Translations under genes and position numbers: made by a program
DNA from: Verrucomicrobiales bacterium
GTDB taxonomy: Bacteria > Verrucomicrobiota > Verrucomicrobiia > Verrucomicrobiales > DEV007
DNA length: 48,121 nucleotides
Assembly (NCBI GenBank): GCA_014239335.1
Contig: JAAZZC010000046.1
Span: 1-48,121, forward strand
Direction of reading: 5' to 3'
In this document: positions 18,495 to 27,538 of the stretch, in pieces
Position numbering within the stretch: position 1 is the first letter of the stretch
Layout of the letters: every line of letters starts with the position of its first letter
Notes under the pieces: generated by a model
Told to the model about the DNA's origin: nothing
The model's database searches: none
What the model saw: only the letters and a program-made list of their open reading frames with translations

Positions 18495-20816
18495 CTAGCG
18501 CCTTCTGCCTTTCCTATCTAATATTCCTATTAGTTGTTTTACAGTCCTTGATTTAACCGAACCCCTAGTATCTGGAGCTTTTTTTACGGTTGGAATCACT
18601 CGAGCCTTCCTAATGGCATAGCCCGTATCAGGTGCTGGCGTTGCCGCTACAGCTGTTCCATCCTCACCATCATCCTCACCGACAAAAGTCTCAGTGGGGT
18701 CATCATCAAAGCTCACAATCTCTACAAAGTCAAAATTCCCTTCCGATTCTTTTACTGAAGCGACTTGAGGGTTAAAATTGAATTGTTCAATAGACATTAT
18801 AGCATCAATGATTCTTTTCGCTATCGGCGCACACACAGTACCTCCAGCCTTACCATTCTCAACCATAACACACACTGCAAGCTTTGGCTTGTCATAAGGA
18901 GCAAATGATATAAACCAGGCATTAGTTTCGTTCATGCCATTGGCACGCTTACGCCCAGTCTGAGCTGTCCCTGTTTTACCTGATAATTGAACGATTTTAG
19001 ATTTTCCACGGCCGGCCGTACCTCTTATCTCATTCACCACATCCCACATTCCACTCCTGCAAATTTCAATCTTCTCTGAAGGAATCCCTAATTTTGTAAG
19101 GTCATATTGCACTTCCGAAGCCTTAAATTTTTCTTTACCCCCCTCAACCGTCTTATGAATTAGCCTTGGGCGGTAATATTTCCCCCCATTAGCTATAGTT
19201 GAAGCAACCATAGCCATTTGAAGAGGAGTTGCTTCAGTAGCGCCTTGCCCAATGGAAACTTGAGCCGTATCAGCTTCACCCCAGTTCCCTAAACCCTGGA
19301 CCCTCTTCCATTGTGGACTCGGAATGAATCCGGGATCTTCATTGTTGAGGGGAATTCCTGACCTTGCACCAAGGCCCATCCATTTTGAAACCTTCAATAT
19401 ATTGTCAATTCCCGTGGCATTTCCATATCTGTAAAAGAAACCATTGCACGAAGTCTTAATAGCTCCACGAACCTTTATTGAACCATGGGTGTAGCCCTTA
19501 GCCCTCGCCCAACACTTCATAAAGACCTTAGGGCCGTACCGCGCTCCACCATTACAGTCGAAAGCCCTAAGCTCAGTGTCACTTAGCATGCCAGATAAAG
19601 AAACAGGAATCTTAAACGTCGATCCTGGAGCATGATCCTTTAAGGCTCTGTTAATGAGTGGATCATTCTCATTCTCCAAATACTTTTTCCAATCTTTCTC
19701 ACTAATCGATGGAATGAACTTATTTGGATCATATGAAGGAACTGACGCCATGGCCAGAATATCCCCAGCGTAAACCCAATGCTCTTCTTCTTTCCCTAGA
19801 GCTTTTAATTTCGTTTTATATGATGTTGGCGCCACTACTACTACAGCACCTCTTCCAACTTTTCTTAATGCCTGCTCAGCAATGTATTGGTACCGAAGGT
19901 CCAGCGTAAGCCAAACATCAGAACCGCTCTTCGGAGGATCATATGCTATTTCACCAATAACTTTACCCTCCTCATTCTTAGAATCTACAACTCTACCCTT
20001 TTCATCCTTTAACATTGTTCTCTGCCCTGGCTTCCCTCTCAAAAAATGATTCATCGTCTGTTCAATACCATCCCCTCCAAAATCATCAGGCACATAATAT
20101 TCCCATTCCTTCCTCTCTTCGGTTGGAACTTTTTTAATATCGGGTTGCCGAACAAAACCTAAAATATGAGATGCCAATGCTCCATAAACATACTTCCGCA
20201 TGGGGAGCGCAGTTACTGAAACCCCTGGCAAATCTAAAGAATGCTCGGCAGCAATAGCATACTCCTCAAAAGTAAGGTCATCACGATAAGTGTAAGGAAC
20301 AAGACCACCGTGAGTTCGCCAGTGCCTCTGCAGATCTCCAGCATGAAATTCACTATAAAGTCCAATCCTTGCTAAATAAGGAAAAATTAGTTCAGAAACT
20401 ATAGTCACCATATCTTCCTCTTTCCTCTTCCTTCTGATTCCACTCCCATCCTTAAAATTAAAAATACTAACAGGAACCTCTTTAAGTTCTTTTAAGACTG
20501 AAGCCGTTCTATTAATTTTACTAATAGCTAAGTTCTCGTCTTTTATGACTCTTCTATAATTAGTAAGAATTTCCTTAAGGTTGAACTGCATCTCGTAACG
20601 AGCAATATTTTCCACTAGGACTCTTCCTCTCCGATCACGAATGATACCTCTCACTCCAGGTATCCTAACCTTAACTTCTGAAGTCCCTGGGACTTTAGAA
20701 GAAAATTCATCATACCTGTTAATTTGTATAACAAATAGACGGACCAGAAGGGCAGAGAATCCACCTATTAGAATCAAGCCAACAAGATAGAATCTTAATC
20801 TATAACCAAACGTCAT
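18495..20816 (-). CDS. mrdA: Penicillin-binding protein 2 (elongasome transpeptidase)
   Basis: A 773-residue class B penicillin-binding protein, clearly longer than E. coli PBP2 (633). It has one N-terminal membrane anchor (about 8-31), a dimerisation/pedestal region and a transpeptidase domain with all three motifs: STFK at 399-402 (SxxK, Ser399 nucleophile), SCN at 456-458 and KTGTAQT at 614-620. It cross-links peptidoglycan during side-wall elongation. About 100 residues after the transpeptidase core form a low-complexity tail, acidic (SFDDDPTETFVGEDDGEDG) then basic at the end. The start is 5 bases after the mreD stop, so it belongs to the mre operon. The usual partner rodA does not follow. 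Confidence 0.95.
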   Translation of the reverse strand: MTFGYRLRFYLVGLILIGGFSALLVRLFVIQINRYDEFSSKVPGTSEVKVRIPGVRGIIRDRRGRVLVENIARYEMQFNLKEILTNYRRVIKDENLAISKINRTASVLKELKEVPVSIFNFKDGSGIRRKRKEEDMVTIVSELIFPYLARIGLYSEFHAGDLQRHWRTHGGLVPYTYRDDLTFEEYAIAAEHSLDLPGVSVTALPMRKYVYGALASHILGFVRQPDIKKVPTEERKEWEYYVPDDFGGDGIEQTMNHFLRGKPGQRTMLKDEKGRVVDSKNEEGKVIGEIAYDPPKSGSDVWLTLDLRYQYIAEQALRKVGRGAVVVVAPTSYKTKLKALGKEEEHWVYAGDILAMASVPSYDPNKFIPSISEKDWKKYLENENDPLINRALKDHAPGSTFKIPVSLSGMLSDTELRAFDCNGGARYGPKVFMKCWARAKGYTHGSIKVRGAIKTSCNGFFYRYGNATGIDNILKVSKWMGLGARSGIPLNNEDPGFIPSPQWKRVQGLGNWGEADTAQVSIGQGATEATPLQMAMVASTIANGGKYYRPRLIHKTVEGGKEKFKASEVQYDLTKLGIPSEKIEICRSGMWDVVNEIRGTAGRGKSKIVQLSGKTGTAQTGRKRANGMNETNAWFISFAPYDKPKLAVCVMVENGKAGGTVCAPIAKRIIDAIMSIEQFNFNPQVASVKESEGNFDFVEIVSFDDDPTETFVGEDDGEDGTAVAATPAPDTGYAIRKARVIPTVKKAPDTRGSVKSRTVKQLIGILDRKGRRR

Positions 20817-20821
20817 AATCT

Positions 20822-21385
20822 TCAGACTTCATTCTTAAGACCACCATTAATTGAAAGTATGGGGCAGCCAGTCAATCGGCTCAATTTGAATATTAAATAA
20901 AAGAAAACGGGGGATGCGAGCATGCCCAATAAAGCTGAAACCCAAAGCTCTTTCCAGAAACTTTCAGGAACTATAAATTTAGCTCTACCAAAGCTCACAA
21001 AAAACCACTCCATAGCCATCAGTAAAGCAGTCGCTACTCCAACCAATACGACTGGAACTTCCCAGCGCCCCCTTTTAAATAATGGACGCACCCCCTGCAT
21101 CAGAGACCCTGTAAGGCCTAACAGAAATATTGAATACCCAAAGCCAACATCATTTACGCCCGTAACAGCCATCTGAGTCGAATCCCAAATAAAACCAACA
21201 GCAAAAGCCAAACCTAGCATCATCGGGAATGAAACTGTAAGTGAACAGGTTAAAAATATAGTATTAACAAGCAAGATCCTTACACCTAAAGGACTAAGAA
21301 AAGACGCAAAAAAACCATCCAGCATTAATGCAATTCCAATTAAAGAAATTAAGCTAAATGTGAAGACTAGGCGTGATAAATGCAT
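20822..21385 (-). CDS. mreD: Rod shape-determining protein MreD
   Basis: A 187-residue integral membrane protein with about five hydrophobic segments (starting LVFTFSLISLIGIALMLDGF), the normal size and character of MreD. The sequence is poorly conserved in general, so the call rests on its hydrophobicity and its place between mreC and mrdA. It starts 5 bases after mreC and ends 5 bases before mrdA, so translation is likely coupled. MreD is part of the inner-membrane elongasome with MreC, PBP2 and RodA. Confidence 0.9.
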   Translation of the reverse strand: MHLSRLVFTFSLISLIGIALMLDGFFASFLSPLGVRILLVNTIFLTCSLTVSFPMMLGLAFAVGFIWDSTQMAVTGVNDVGFGYSIFLLGLTGSLMQGVRPLFKRGRWEVPVVLVGVATALLMAMEWFFVSFGRAKFIVPESFWKELWVSALLGMLASPVFFYLIFKLSRLTGCPILSINGGLKNEV

Positions 21386-21390
21386 TAAAT

Positions 21391-22389
21391 TTAGTTTTCG
21401 TTAGAAAGTCTATTTGAATTTGAGCGCGGCTTACCGATAACTGATGCCTGCCCCTTAACCTCTTGAGTTGTTATAGGCACTAAAACAAAAACATAGCTAA
21501 GCTGATTGAAATTAATAGCCGGCTGTACACGCGCAGCCGCGTCAAAATCTCTAACCTCAAATTCCTTAACGTACCCAAGCATAAGCCCAGGAGGGAATAT
21601 TCCTTTAGTTTCGGAATTCCCAATTCCTGAAGAATATACCTTAGCTCCAGCAGAAACTCCGTACCTATCAGCCTCCTTAGGTAAATTTTGAAGCAATAGA
21701 TGGGTAACCTCCCTCCCAGCACCAGGAGCACCAGAAAGTATCCCTTGAACTCTTTCAAGGCCCTTATCAGACGATTCTGCAAACACGCCATGAACATAGG
21801 CACTTACTTTGCATTCAACATCGGTTGCCAGCACTACAGTCGATTGCCCCTCCCCCACTGAAGCAATCTTTCCGACTAATGCACCCTCAACTTGGTCAGC
21901 ACGATCAACTGCAACTGGAGTCATTACCGGACTATTAATGACCACTCCATCTTCATATCCTTTATCAATGATAAAAGTTCTCCACCAGCTACTGCTCTGT
22001 CTTTTTATGACACGAGCGGCAACTAATTGCTGGTTCTGCTTTCCTTTAAACTCAACAAAATTAAGAGATCTCTTTAACTCTATATTCTCCTCTCTAAGAA
22101 GATCAATTTGTCCTTGCCAGGCCCTCAACTCAAAGAGCTCCTTCAGTAGCTTATTGTAGCGCAAAGCCAGCTGTTCCTTTTCATATTTCCGATAAAGTTC
22201 GTTAGCGGAAATTGGCTCACCATTAATAACGTCCTCATCGTAAGTAAGGCTAACAACAGTTTCATGAGCAAGCCCGAAAAGACCAAGGACTTTAGACTGG
22301 ACTGAATGAACCCCTTTATTATCAAGAGTGAAAACCCAAACCAGTGCCAATGAAAATATTACAAGAGCTACAAGATTGGACTTCTTCAT
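21391..22389 (-). CDS. mreC: Rod shape-determining protein MreC
   Basis: A 332-residue bitopic protein. One N-terminal membrane helix (about 6-21, LVALVIFSLALVWVF) is followed by a coiled coil rich in Leu and Glu (about 70-110, LLREENIELKRSL). The periplasmic double beta-barrel region then includes VIKRQSSSWWRTFIIDKGYEDGV, a family hallmark, and LVGKIASVGEGQSTVVLATD. MreC links the MreB filament to PBP2 in the elongasome. It lies 38 bases downstream of mreB and 5 bases upstream of mreD. The C-terminal 30 residues are polar and probably disordered. Confidence 0.95.
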   Translation of the reverse strand: MKKSNLVALVIFSLALVWVFTLDNKGVHSVQSKVLGLFGLAHETVVSLTYDEDVINGEPISANELYRKYEKEQLALRYNKLLKELFELRAWQGQIDLLREENIELKRSLNFVEFKGKQNQQLVAARVIKRQSSSWWRTFIIDKGYEDGVVINSPVMTPVAVDRADQVEGALVGKIASVGEGQSTVVLATDVECKVSAYVHGVFAESSDKGLERVQGILSGAPGAGREVTHLLLQNLPKEADRYGVSAGAKVYSSGIGNSETKGIFPPGLMLGYVKEFEVRDFDAAARVQPAINFNQLSYVFVLVPITTQEVKGQASVIGKPRSNSNRLSNEN

Positions 22390-22427
22390 TGCTCAAAATT
22401 TAACAATTCAAATACTTCTTTCCGTAT

Positions 22428-23486
22428 TTATACACCGCCTGAGGTCATTTTCTTTATGTATGAAACTTCACTTAATACTCGACCAGTCCCTTCCACCACA
22501 GCAATAAGCGGGTCCTCAGAAAGGTGAGTTGGAACACCGGTCTGTTCCGTCAACCATACGTCAAGCCCACCCAATAAAGCACCTCCACCTGCCAACATGA
22601 TCCCTCGATCAACTAGGTCCGCAGCCAATTCAGGGGGGCACCTCTCTAATGCTTCTTTAATCGAACCAAGTATCGCAGCCAAGGGCTCCGCCATCGCCTC
22701 ACGAATTTCTATGGAGGACACCTCTATAGTCTTAGGTAATCCATCAACAAGATCTCGCCCCTTAACGTCCATTGTAGATTCTTGATCAACTACAGTAGCT
22801 GATCCTATTTTTATCTTAACCATCTCAGCGGTCCGCTCCCCTATCATTAAATTATACTTACGCTTCATATAAGCAATGATTGACTCATCAAGCTTATCAC
22901 CCCCAACTCTGAGGCTCCTACTCTGAACAATTCCAGACAAAGAAATAACTGCCACTTCAGTTGTCCCCCCACCAATATCAACAATCATATTACCGCTCGC
23001 ATCCTGTATAGGAAGCCCCACACCAATTGCAGCAGCCATAGGCTCCTCAATTAAATAAACCTCATCAGCACCTGCCTGCTTTGCTGAATCCTTAACTGCT
23101 CTCTTTTCCACTTCTGTAATCCCTGATGGAACAGCAACTACAACCCTAATTCTTGATGCCCTAATAAGCTTTGTCTTATTACCTTTTACCCTAGTCCTTG
23201 CTTTCCTAATGAAATGCTTAAGCATAGCTTCGGTAATCTCAAAATCAGCAATTACCCCATCCCTCAGAGGCCTAATAGCTGAGATTGTGTCAGGTGTCCT
23301 GCCTAACATTCGCTTCGCTTCATCTCCCACTGCTAGGACTTCAGTTGTACCTGTCTTAACGGCAACAACTGAAGGTTCCCGAACTTTAATGCCCTCATCC
23401 TTAAGGTAAACCAAAGTATTTGCGGTACCTAAATCGATACCAATATCCATATTAAGAAGACCAAAAAGTTTATAGAAAATATTCAA
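22428..23486 (-). CDS. mreB: Actin-like cell-shape protein MreB
   Basis: A 352-residue actin homologue. Phosphate 1 motif IGIDLGTANTLVY (14-26), the GNMIVDIGGGTTEVAVISL phosphate 2 motif and the adenosine motif IMLAGGGALLGGL are all intact. The best start is TTG at 23486. It gives an N-terminal amphipathic segment (NIFYKLFGLLN) like the membrane-binding helix of other MreB proteins, whereas the ATG at 23450 would remove it. MreB filaments position the side-wall synthesis machinery. It is the first gene of the mreB-mreC-mreD-mrdA(-rng) operon, so the 360-base upstream gap should carry the promoter. Confidence 0.96.
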   Translation of the reverse strand: MNIFYKLFGLLNMDIGIDLGTANTLVYLKDEGIKVREPSVVAVKTGTTEVLAVGDEAKRMLGRTPDTISAIRPLRDGVIADFEITEAMLKHFIRKARTRVKGNKTKLIRASRIRVVVAVPSGITEVEKRAVKDSAKQAGADEVYLIEEPMAAAIGVGLPIQDASGNMIVDIGGGTTEVAVISLSGIVQSRSLRVGGDKLDESIIAYMKRKYNLMIGERTAEMVKIKIGSATVVDQESTMDVKGRDLVDGLPKTIEVSSIEIREAMAEPLAAILGSIKEALERCPPELAADLVDRGIMLAGGGALLGGLDVWLTEQTGVPTHLSEDPLIAVVEGTGRVLSEVSYIKKMTSGGV

Positions 23487-23846
23487 AATTTAATTATCAA
23501 CTGAGGCTAAATCGCCAGTGGTAGAATCGTTTATCATATAAAATACAGCCCGAGCTATTAGTGATATAAATCATGATAATTTATTATTAACTAACAAATC
23601 CAATTAAGAAAACTTAAAAATAAAGATATTGTAGACTTTTTTATTCTGAACTGTTCTTTTCTCTAGCCAGTTGATAAAAATGCCATGCAGATTAATTTAG
23701 AATAATAATTATATACTATCTTAATGTTCAGGGACTTACGATGTTATTTACCACATTTCATTTATTCTAAAATAGTGCAATTCAATTTGTTTTATAAGTA
23801 AAAATGAGTCTCGAACTTTTGAACATTTATAAATAAACTTAAGTCC
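23487..23846. other. AT-rich divergent intergenic region (mreB / YkgJ-type gene)
   Basis: This 360-base stretch without a gene is strongly AT-rich. It must hold the promoters of the mre operon (leftward) and the cysteine-cluster gene (rightward). I could not assign -35/-10 boxes with confidence because nearly any window contains A/T hexamers. No RNA gene, repeat or convincing short ORF was found. The best short frame, from the ATG at about 23723, has only about 26 codons and no supporting feature. Confidence 0.5.
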
Positions 23847-24200
23847 ATGCAACCCGCCTCAATTGAATATAAATGCGATAGGTGCGGCAATTGCTGCCAA
23901 TGGCCTGGAGAAGTTCCTCTCAGCAAAAGTGAAATCAACAATATGTCAAAAGATCTAGGCTGTAGTGAAAATGAATTTATACAAAATTTTACTACATTAC
24001 GAGAATCTCGGGCTGGTTTGACTTTGTCCGAAAAATCTGATGGATCCTGTATATTCCTTGAAGGAAATTCCTGTAAAGTACATCAATCAAAGCCCAATCA
24101 ATGCAGTAATTTTCCTAACAAATGGCGTTTCCCTGGTTGGCGCCAAATCTGTGAAGCGACTCCTCAAAGAACTGACAGTTCCAAGTCCCAAGTAAGTTAA
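23847..24200 (+). CDS. YkgJ-type cysteine-cluster (Fe/Zn-chelating domain) protein
   Basis: A 117-residue protein with the family pattern of clustered cysteines: Cys10, Cys13, Cys16 and Cys17 in YKCDRCGNCCQWPG, and further cysteines in DGSCIFLEGNSCKVH and PNQCSNFPNKWRF. This is the YkgJ/CxxCxxCC family, thought to bind iron or zinc; no reaction is established. It has no signal peptide, so it is probably cytoplasmic. It lies divergent from mreB and 70 bases before tRNA-Leu. Family call is firm, function unknown. Confidence 0.88.
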   Translation: MQPASIEYKCDRCGNCCQWPGEVPLSKSEINNMSKDLGCSENEFIQNFTTLRESRAGLTLSEKSDGSCIFLEGNSCKVHQSKPNQCSNFPNKWRFPGWRQICEATPQRTDSSKSQVS

Positions 24201-24270
24201 AAAGATATACTTGATCGATGGCCTAGCACGTTGCAGATTCTCAACTCAGAATTTCAGATCCATAAATAAT

Positions 24271-24354
<84 letters not shown>

Positions 24355-24502
24355 CTTTAATTGCCAAAACGTTACAGCAACTTCTCAAATCGGGAGAGAT
24401 TTCGGGAACTAAAAAGGTCTTAATTAAAAGGTTTACTACCAAATCCTAAAAATATAAGATCGCAAAAGATTAGGAATTCAGTCCAAGCTGTTGGTTTGAG
24501 CT

Positions 24503-24526
24503 CCGATTCCTGTCCCCAGTACTTTT
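24503..24526 (+). repeat. Degenerate copy of the tRNA-Leu 3' end
   Basis: These 24 bases match 24336-24359 (T-loop through just past the discriminator of tRNA-Leu) at 19 of 24 positions, sharing gattcctgt and a trailing acttt. No complete tRNA can be folded around the second copy. It lies 167 bases downstream of the first and immediately before a gene block of higher GC. It could be an eroded attachment site or a decayed tRNA; chance resemblance is not excluded. No integrase gene is near. Confidence 0.45.
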
Positions 24527-24547
24527 AGTGCTACCTATTTGTTTAGA

Positions 24548-27538
24548 ATGAGACGATTTGGATTATTTTTAGTTATATTTCTGGCAACGGGCATTTTAAC
24601 TCGTGGCCAGAATCCCCTCTCTGTTTCCCCTCCAGAGAAGAATAACTCACCTCAAGCTGAATTAGCCTCCTTCTCGATTGACTCGCGTCTACAGGCTAAC
24701 CTTTTTGCAGATGAAACCATGGGCATTGCCAACCCCATCTGTTTCCGTTGGGATGCACTCGGGCGTCTCTGGGTATTATGCACCTGGGCATATCCACAAT
24801 TAAAGCCAGGAACAAAACCAAACGACAAACTAATCATTCTTGAAGATACCGATGGAGACGGCAGGGCAGATAAAAGCTCCACCTTCGCCGACGGGTTAAA
24901 TATGCCGACCGGATTCGCTCTGGGGCACGGTGGCGTATATATAGGTAACGGTCGTGACCTAATTCATGTCAAAGACACAAGCGGTAACGTCAAAGCCGAC
25001 CAGAAGGAAATCCTATTTACCGGTTTCGGCACTGGTGACACGCATCAGAACATCAACTCTTTCGTATGGACACCCGGTGGAGAGTTGCTTTTTAGTCAGG
25101 GGTTACACTGTTTTTCACGCGTAGAGACACCATGGGGCATTCGCCGACTCGATGAGCACGGCTCTTGGCGCCTACGGCCAATACGCCGTCAGTTGCACAG
25201 CTATCGACGCACTTCGGGTGGTGGCAACCCATGGGGCTTTGCATTTGGTGATTGGGGAGAACCCTTCATTAAGAGCAACGGTGGTGAAGTCAGTGAACTG
25301 CTACCGAGCATGATTCATACCGACCACATTGCCGGTGGTTACTGGGGCGGCGCAATGCTAATTGGCGCAACGAAGATCAAGTCAATGGCAATTAATATTG
25401 TCGACTCACCGCACCTTCCAAAGGACCTGCAGGGAGACTTCCTAATCGCTGGGTATTTCGCACGCAACATTGCTCGGCTCCGACCCACAACTGATGGAGC
25501 TGGACATAAATTAACAACACTCGCACCGCTACTCACTTCTTCGCACAACGCTTTTCGCCCAGTAGACCTAAACATCGGTCCCGACGGCGCTCTTTACATA
25601 GCCGACTGGTTCAACCCCATCATTGGACATTACCAGGCCTCTTTGCGCCATCCTGACCGGGACAAGGATCATGGTCGAATATGGCGCATTAGTGCCAAGG
25701 GCAGCCCGTCATTGAATCCTCCTTCACTGGCCAAGATGAAAGCCTCGGAACTTTGTGAGCAACTCGGTGCGCCGCTAAGGCGAACCCGTAAACTTGCCAA
25801 ACTGCGTCTCATGGACCTACCTAAAATCGATGCCATTCCCGCAATCCAAAAATGGATCGATGAACTTAAGTCCGACGATCCAAGACTCGAACATAAGCTG
25901 TTCGAGGCAATTGGTGTGTTCGAGTCCCACGAAACAGTGAATATCTCACTGCTAAAACAATTGCTAACAGCAAAGGATCATCGCGCCCGTGCCTATGCCA
26001 CTCGCGTGATTGGCCGGTGGCATCACCTACTTGAAGACCCCCTATCTCTTTTAAAAAACAGCGCAACCGACAAACACTCTCGAGTGCGCCTTGAGGCCAT
26101 CGTCTCTGCTAGCGATATTCGAGAAGCTGACTCGATCATTATTGCCGCCCAGGCAACTGACGGTCCAAAGGACCGATTTATAGACTTCGCCTTCACTCAA
26201 GCAGTCCATGCTCTTGCCCCTCATTGGAAGCCAGCTCTGATGGCCGGGAATCTACAATTCAACCAATCCTCACACCTGTTACGTGTAGTGAGCACCATCG
26301 GTGGAAATGAAGTGGCAGAGGTAATACGTCAAAAACTAGCAACCCAGAAGCTAAAACCTGAAGAAACCACTAAATTAATTGCACTTCTAGCTGGTATCGG
26401 AAACTCTACCGATGCAGAGCTGGCACTGAAAATTGGTATTGATAAGCCCGGAGTTTTATTGGCACTGACTGACTCTGCTCGGGCACGCAACCTGCAAGCA
26501 CCGGCCGGTGCGGCCAAATTAATTAGGCCGGCCCTAGTGAGCCAAGACAACGCCATCCGGATTGAAGCTATCCGGCTCAGTGGTTTATGGTCACTCAATG
26601 AACACAGTGAAACAATCGGCTCGATCGCCGCTGATCGACCCGAGAAATTAGCACTGCGCCTAGCAGCCACTGAAGCACTCAGCTCAATGAATGATCCATC
26701 TATCATTAAAACACTTGAGAAATTAACGGCAATTGAAAGCCCTCCCATCATTCGCGCTGCGGCAATAGGAAGCCTTGCCACGCGTGATGTCAAAAGGGCC
26801 GCCTCATTAACCGCTTCACTCCTCACAAAGGTTGAAGCGAAAGAAATCGAGCCATTACTCTCAGCTCTACTTCAACGCACCAGAGGCACTGATGAACTTG
26901 TAGCCACGCTAGCTACGGAAACAATCTCTGCTGACACCGCTAAACTCATGCTTCGCTGGCTCAACAGCACCGGGCGCAATGAACCAAAACTCACTGAATT
27001 GCTCAATAAGACCATTGGCCTCAAGGTCACTACACAGAAATACAATCCTGACTATGTTGCCGAGCTGGCCAAAGAAGCACTAAATGAAGGTGATGCAGTG
27101 AACGGTAAGAAAATATTCCAGTTGCCAATCATCAGTTGTACAGCGTGTCACGCAGTGGACGGCATAGAGGGTACTGTCACGACCCTAAAGGGGCCAAACC
27201 TCACAGCATTGGCGGCGGGGCTACCGGTCGATATTATCATAGAATCGGTACTTTGGCCTGACCGGCAAATTAAAGAAGGTTATCAGGCAACGACAGTATT
27301 AACAAAAGATGGCCGAGCATTAAACGGCTTCGTTCACAGTGAAGATAAAACCGTGCTACGTATCCGCGATCTCACTACCGGTAAAATCGCCAGCCTGCAA
27401 ATTGACAACATAAAGCAACGGACCAAAGGCGTTACCGTGATGCCACCGCAACTCACAGCTAACTTGACGCGTACTGAATTGCGAGATCTGATTAAATACC
27501 TCACCACTCTTGAAACCGTGAAAGAACCGCAACCATGA
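24548..27538 (+). CDS. PVC-type membrane-bound dehydrogenase with HEAT-like repeats and C-terminal cytochrome c
   Basis: A 996-residue exported protein, with signal peptide MRRFGLFLVIFLATGIL. I prefer the ATG at 24548 to a TTG at 24539. Domains in order: a beta-propeller 'membrane-bound dehydrogenase' domain (about 40-390), with GRLWVLCTWAYPQL, NINSFVWTPGGELLFSQG and LNIGPDGALYIADWFNPIIGH; alpha-helical HEAT-like repeats (about 400-830); and a C-terminal haem domain with Cys864-x-x-Cys867-His868 (SCTACHAVDG) and a probable axial Met965 (VMPP). It is likely a periplasmic sugar dehydrogenase that passes electrons to its own haem, though the substrate is unknown for this family. It overlaps the next gene by 4 bases (ATGA). 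GC is higher than in flanking genes. Confidence 0.92.
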   Translation: MRRFGLFLVIFLATGILTRGQNPLSVSPPEKNNSPQAELASFSIDSRLQANLFADETMGIANPICFRWDALGRLWVLCTWAYPQLKPGTKPNDKLIILEDTDGDGRADKSSTFADGLNMPTGFALGHGGVYIGNGRDLIHVKDTSGNVKADQKEILFTGFGTGDTHQNINSFVWTPGGELLFSQGLHCFSRVETPWGIRRLDEHGSWRLRPIRRQLHSYRRTSGGGNPWGFAFGDWGEPFIKSNGGEVSELLPSMIHTDHIAGGYWGGAMLIGATKIKSMAINIVDSPHLPKDLQGDFLIAGYFARNIARLRPTTDGAGHKLTTLAPLLTSSHNAFRPVDLNIGPDGALYIADWFNPIIGHYQASLRHPDRDKDHGRIWRISAKGSPSLNPPSLAKMKASELCEQLGAPLRRTRKLAKLRLMDLPKIDAIPAIQKWIDELKSDDPRLEHKLFEAIGVFESHETVNISLLKQLLTAKDHRARAYATRVIGRWHHLLEDPLSLLKNSATDKHSRVRLEAIVSASDIREADSIIIAAQATDGPKDRFIDFAFTQAVHALAPHWKPALMAGNLQFNQSSHLLRVVSTIGGNEVAEVIRQKLATQKLKPEETTKLIALLAGIGNSTDAELALKIGIDKPGVLLALTDSARARNLQAPAGAAKLIRPALVSQDNAIRIEAIRLSGLWSLNEHSETIGSIAADRPEKLALRLAATEALSSMNDPSIIKTLEKLTAIESPPIIRAAAIGSLATRDVKRAASLTASLLTKVEAKEIEPLLSALLQRTRGTDELVATLATETISADTAKLMLRWLNSTGRNEPKLTELLNKTIGLKVTTQKYNPDYVAELAKEALNEGDAVNGKKIFQLPIISCTACHAVDGIEGTVTTLKGPNLTALAAGLPVDIIIESVLWPDRQIKEGYQATTVLTKDGRALNGFVHSEDKTVLRIRDLTTGKIASLQIDNIKQRTKGVTVMPPQLTANLTRTELRDLIKYLTTLETVKEPQP

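Noticed and set aside
23723-23803. A short plus-strand ORF between mreB and the cysteine-cluster gene
   Set aside because: It has about 26 codons, no Shine-Dalgarno sequence, no signal or motif, and lies in very AT-rich DNA where such frames are common by chance.
24355-24538. A second tRNA downstream of tRNA-Leu
   Set aside because: Only the T-loop/3' end resembles a tRNA. No acceptor 5' strand or anticodon arm can be paired upstream, so it is listed only as a degenerate repeat.
26329-26826. A 165-codon open frame on the minus strand inside the dehydrogenase gene
   Set aside because: It lies wholly antisense to a well-conserved coding region, and its Ala/Ser-rich composition is what the opposite strand of HEAT-repeat DNA gives. 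No motif or signal is present.
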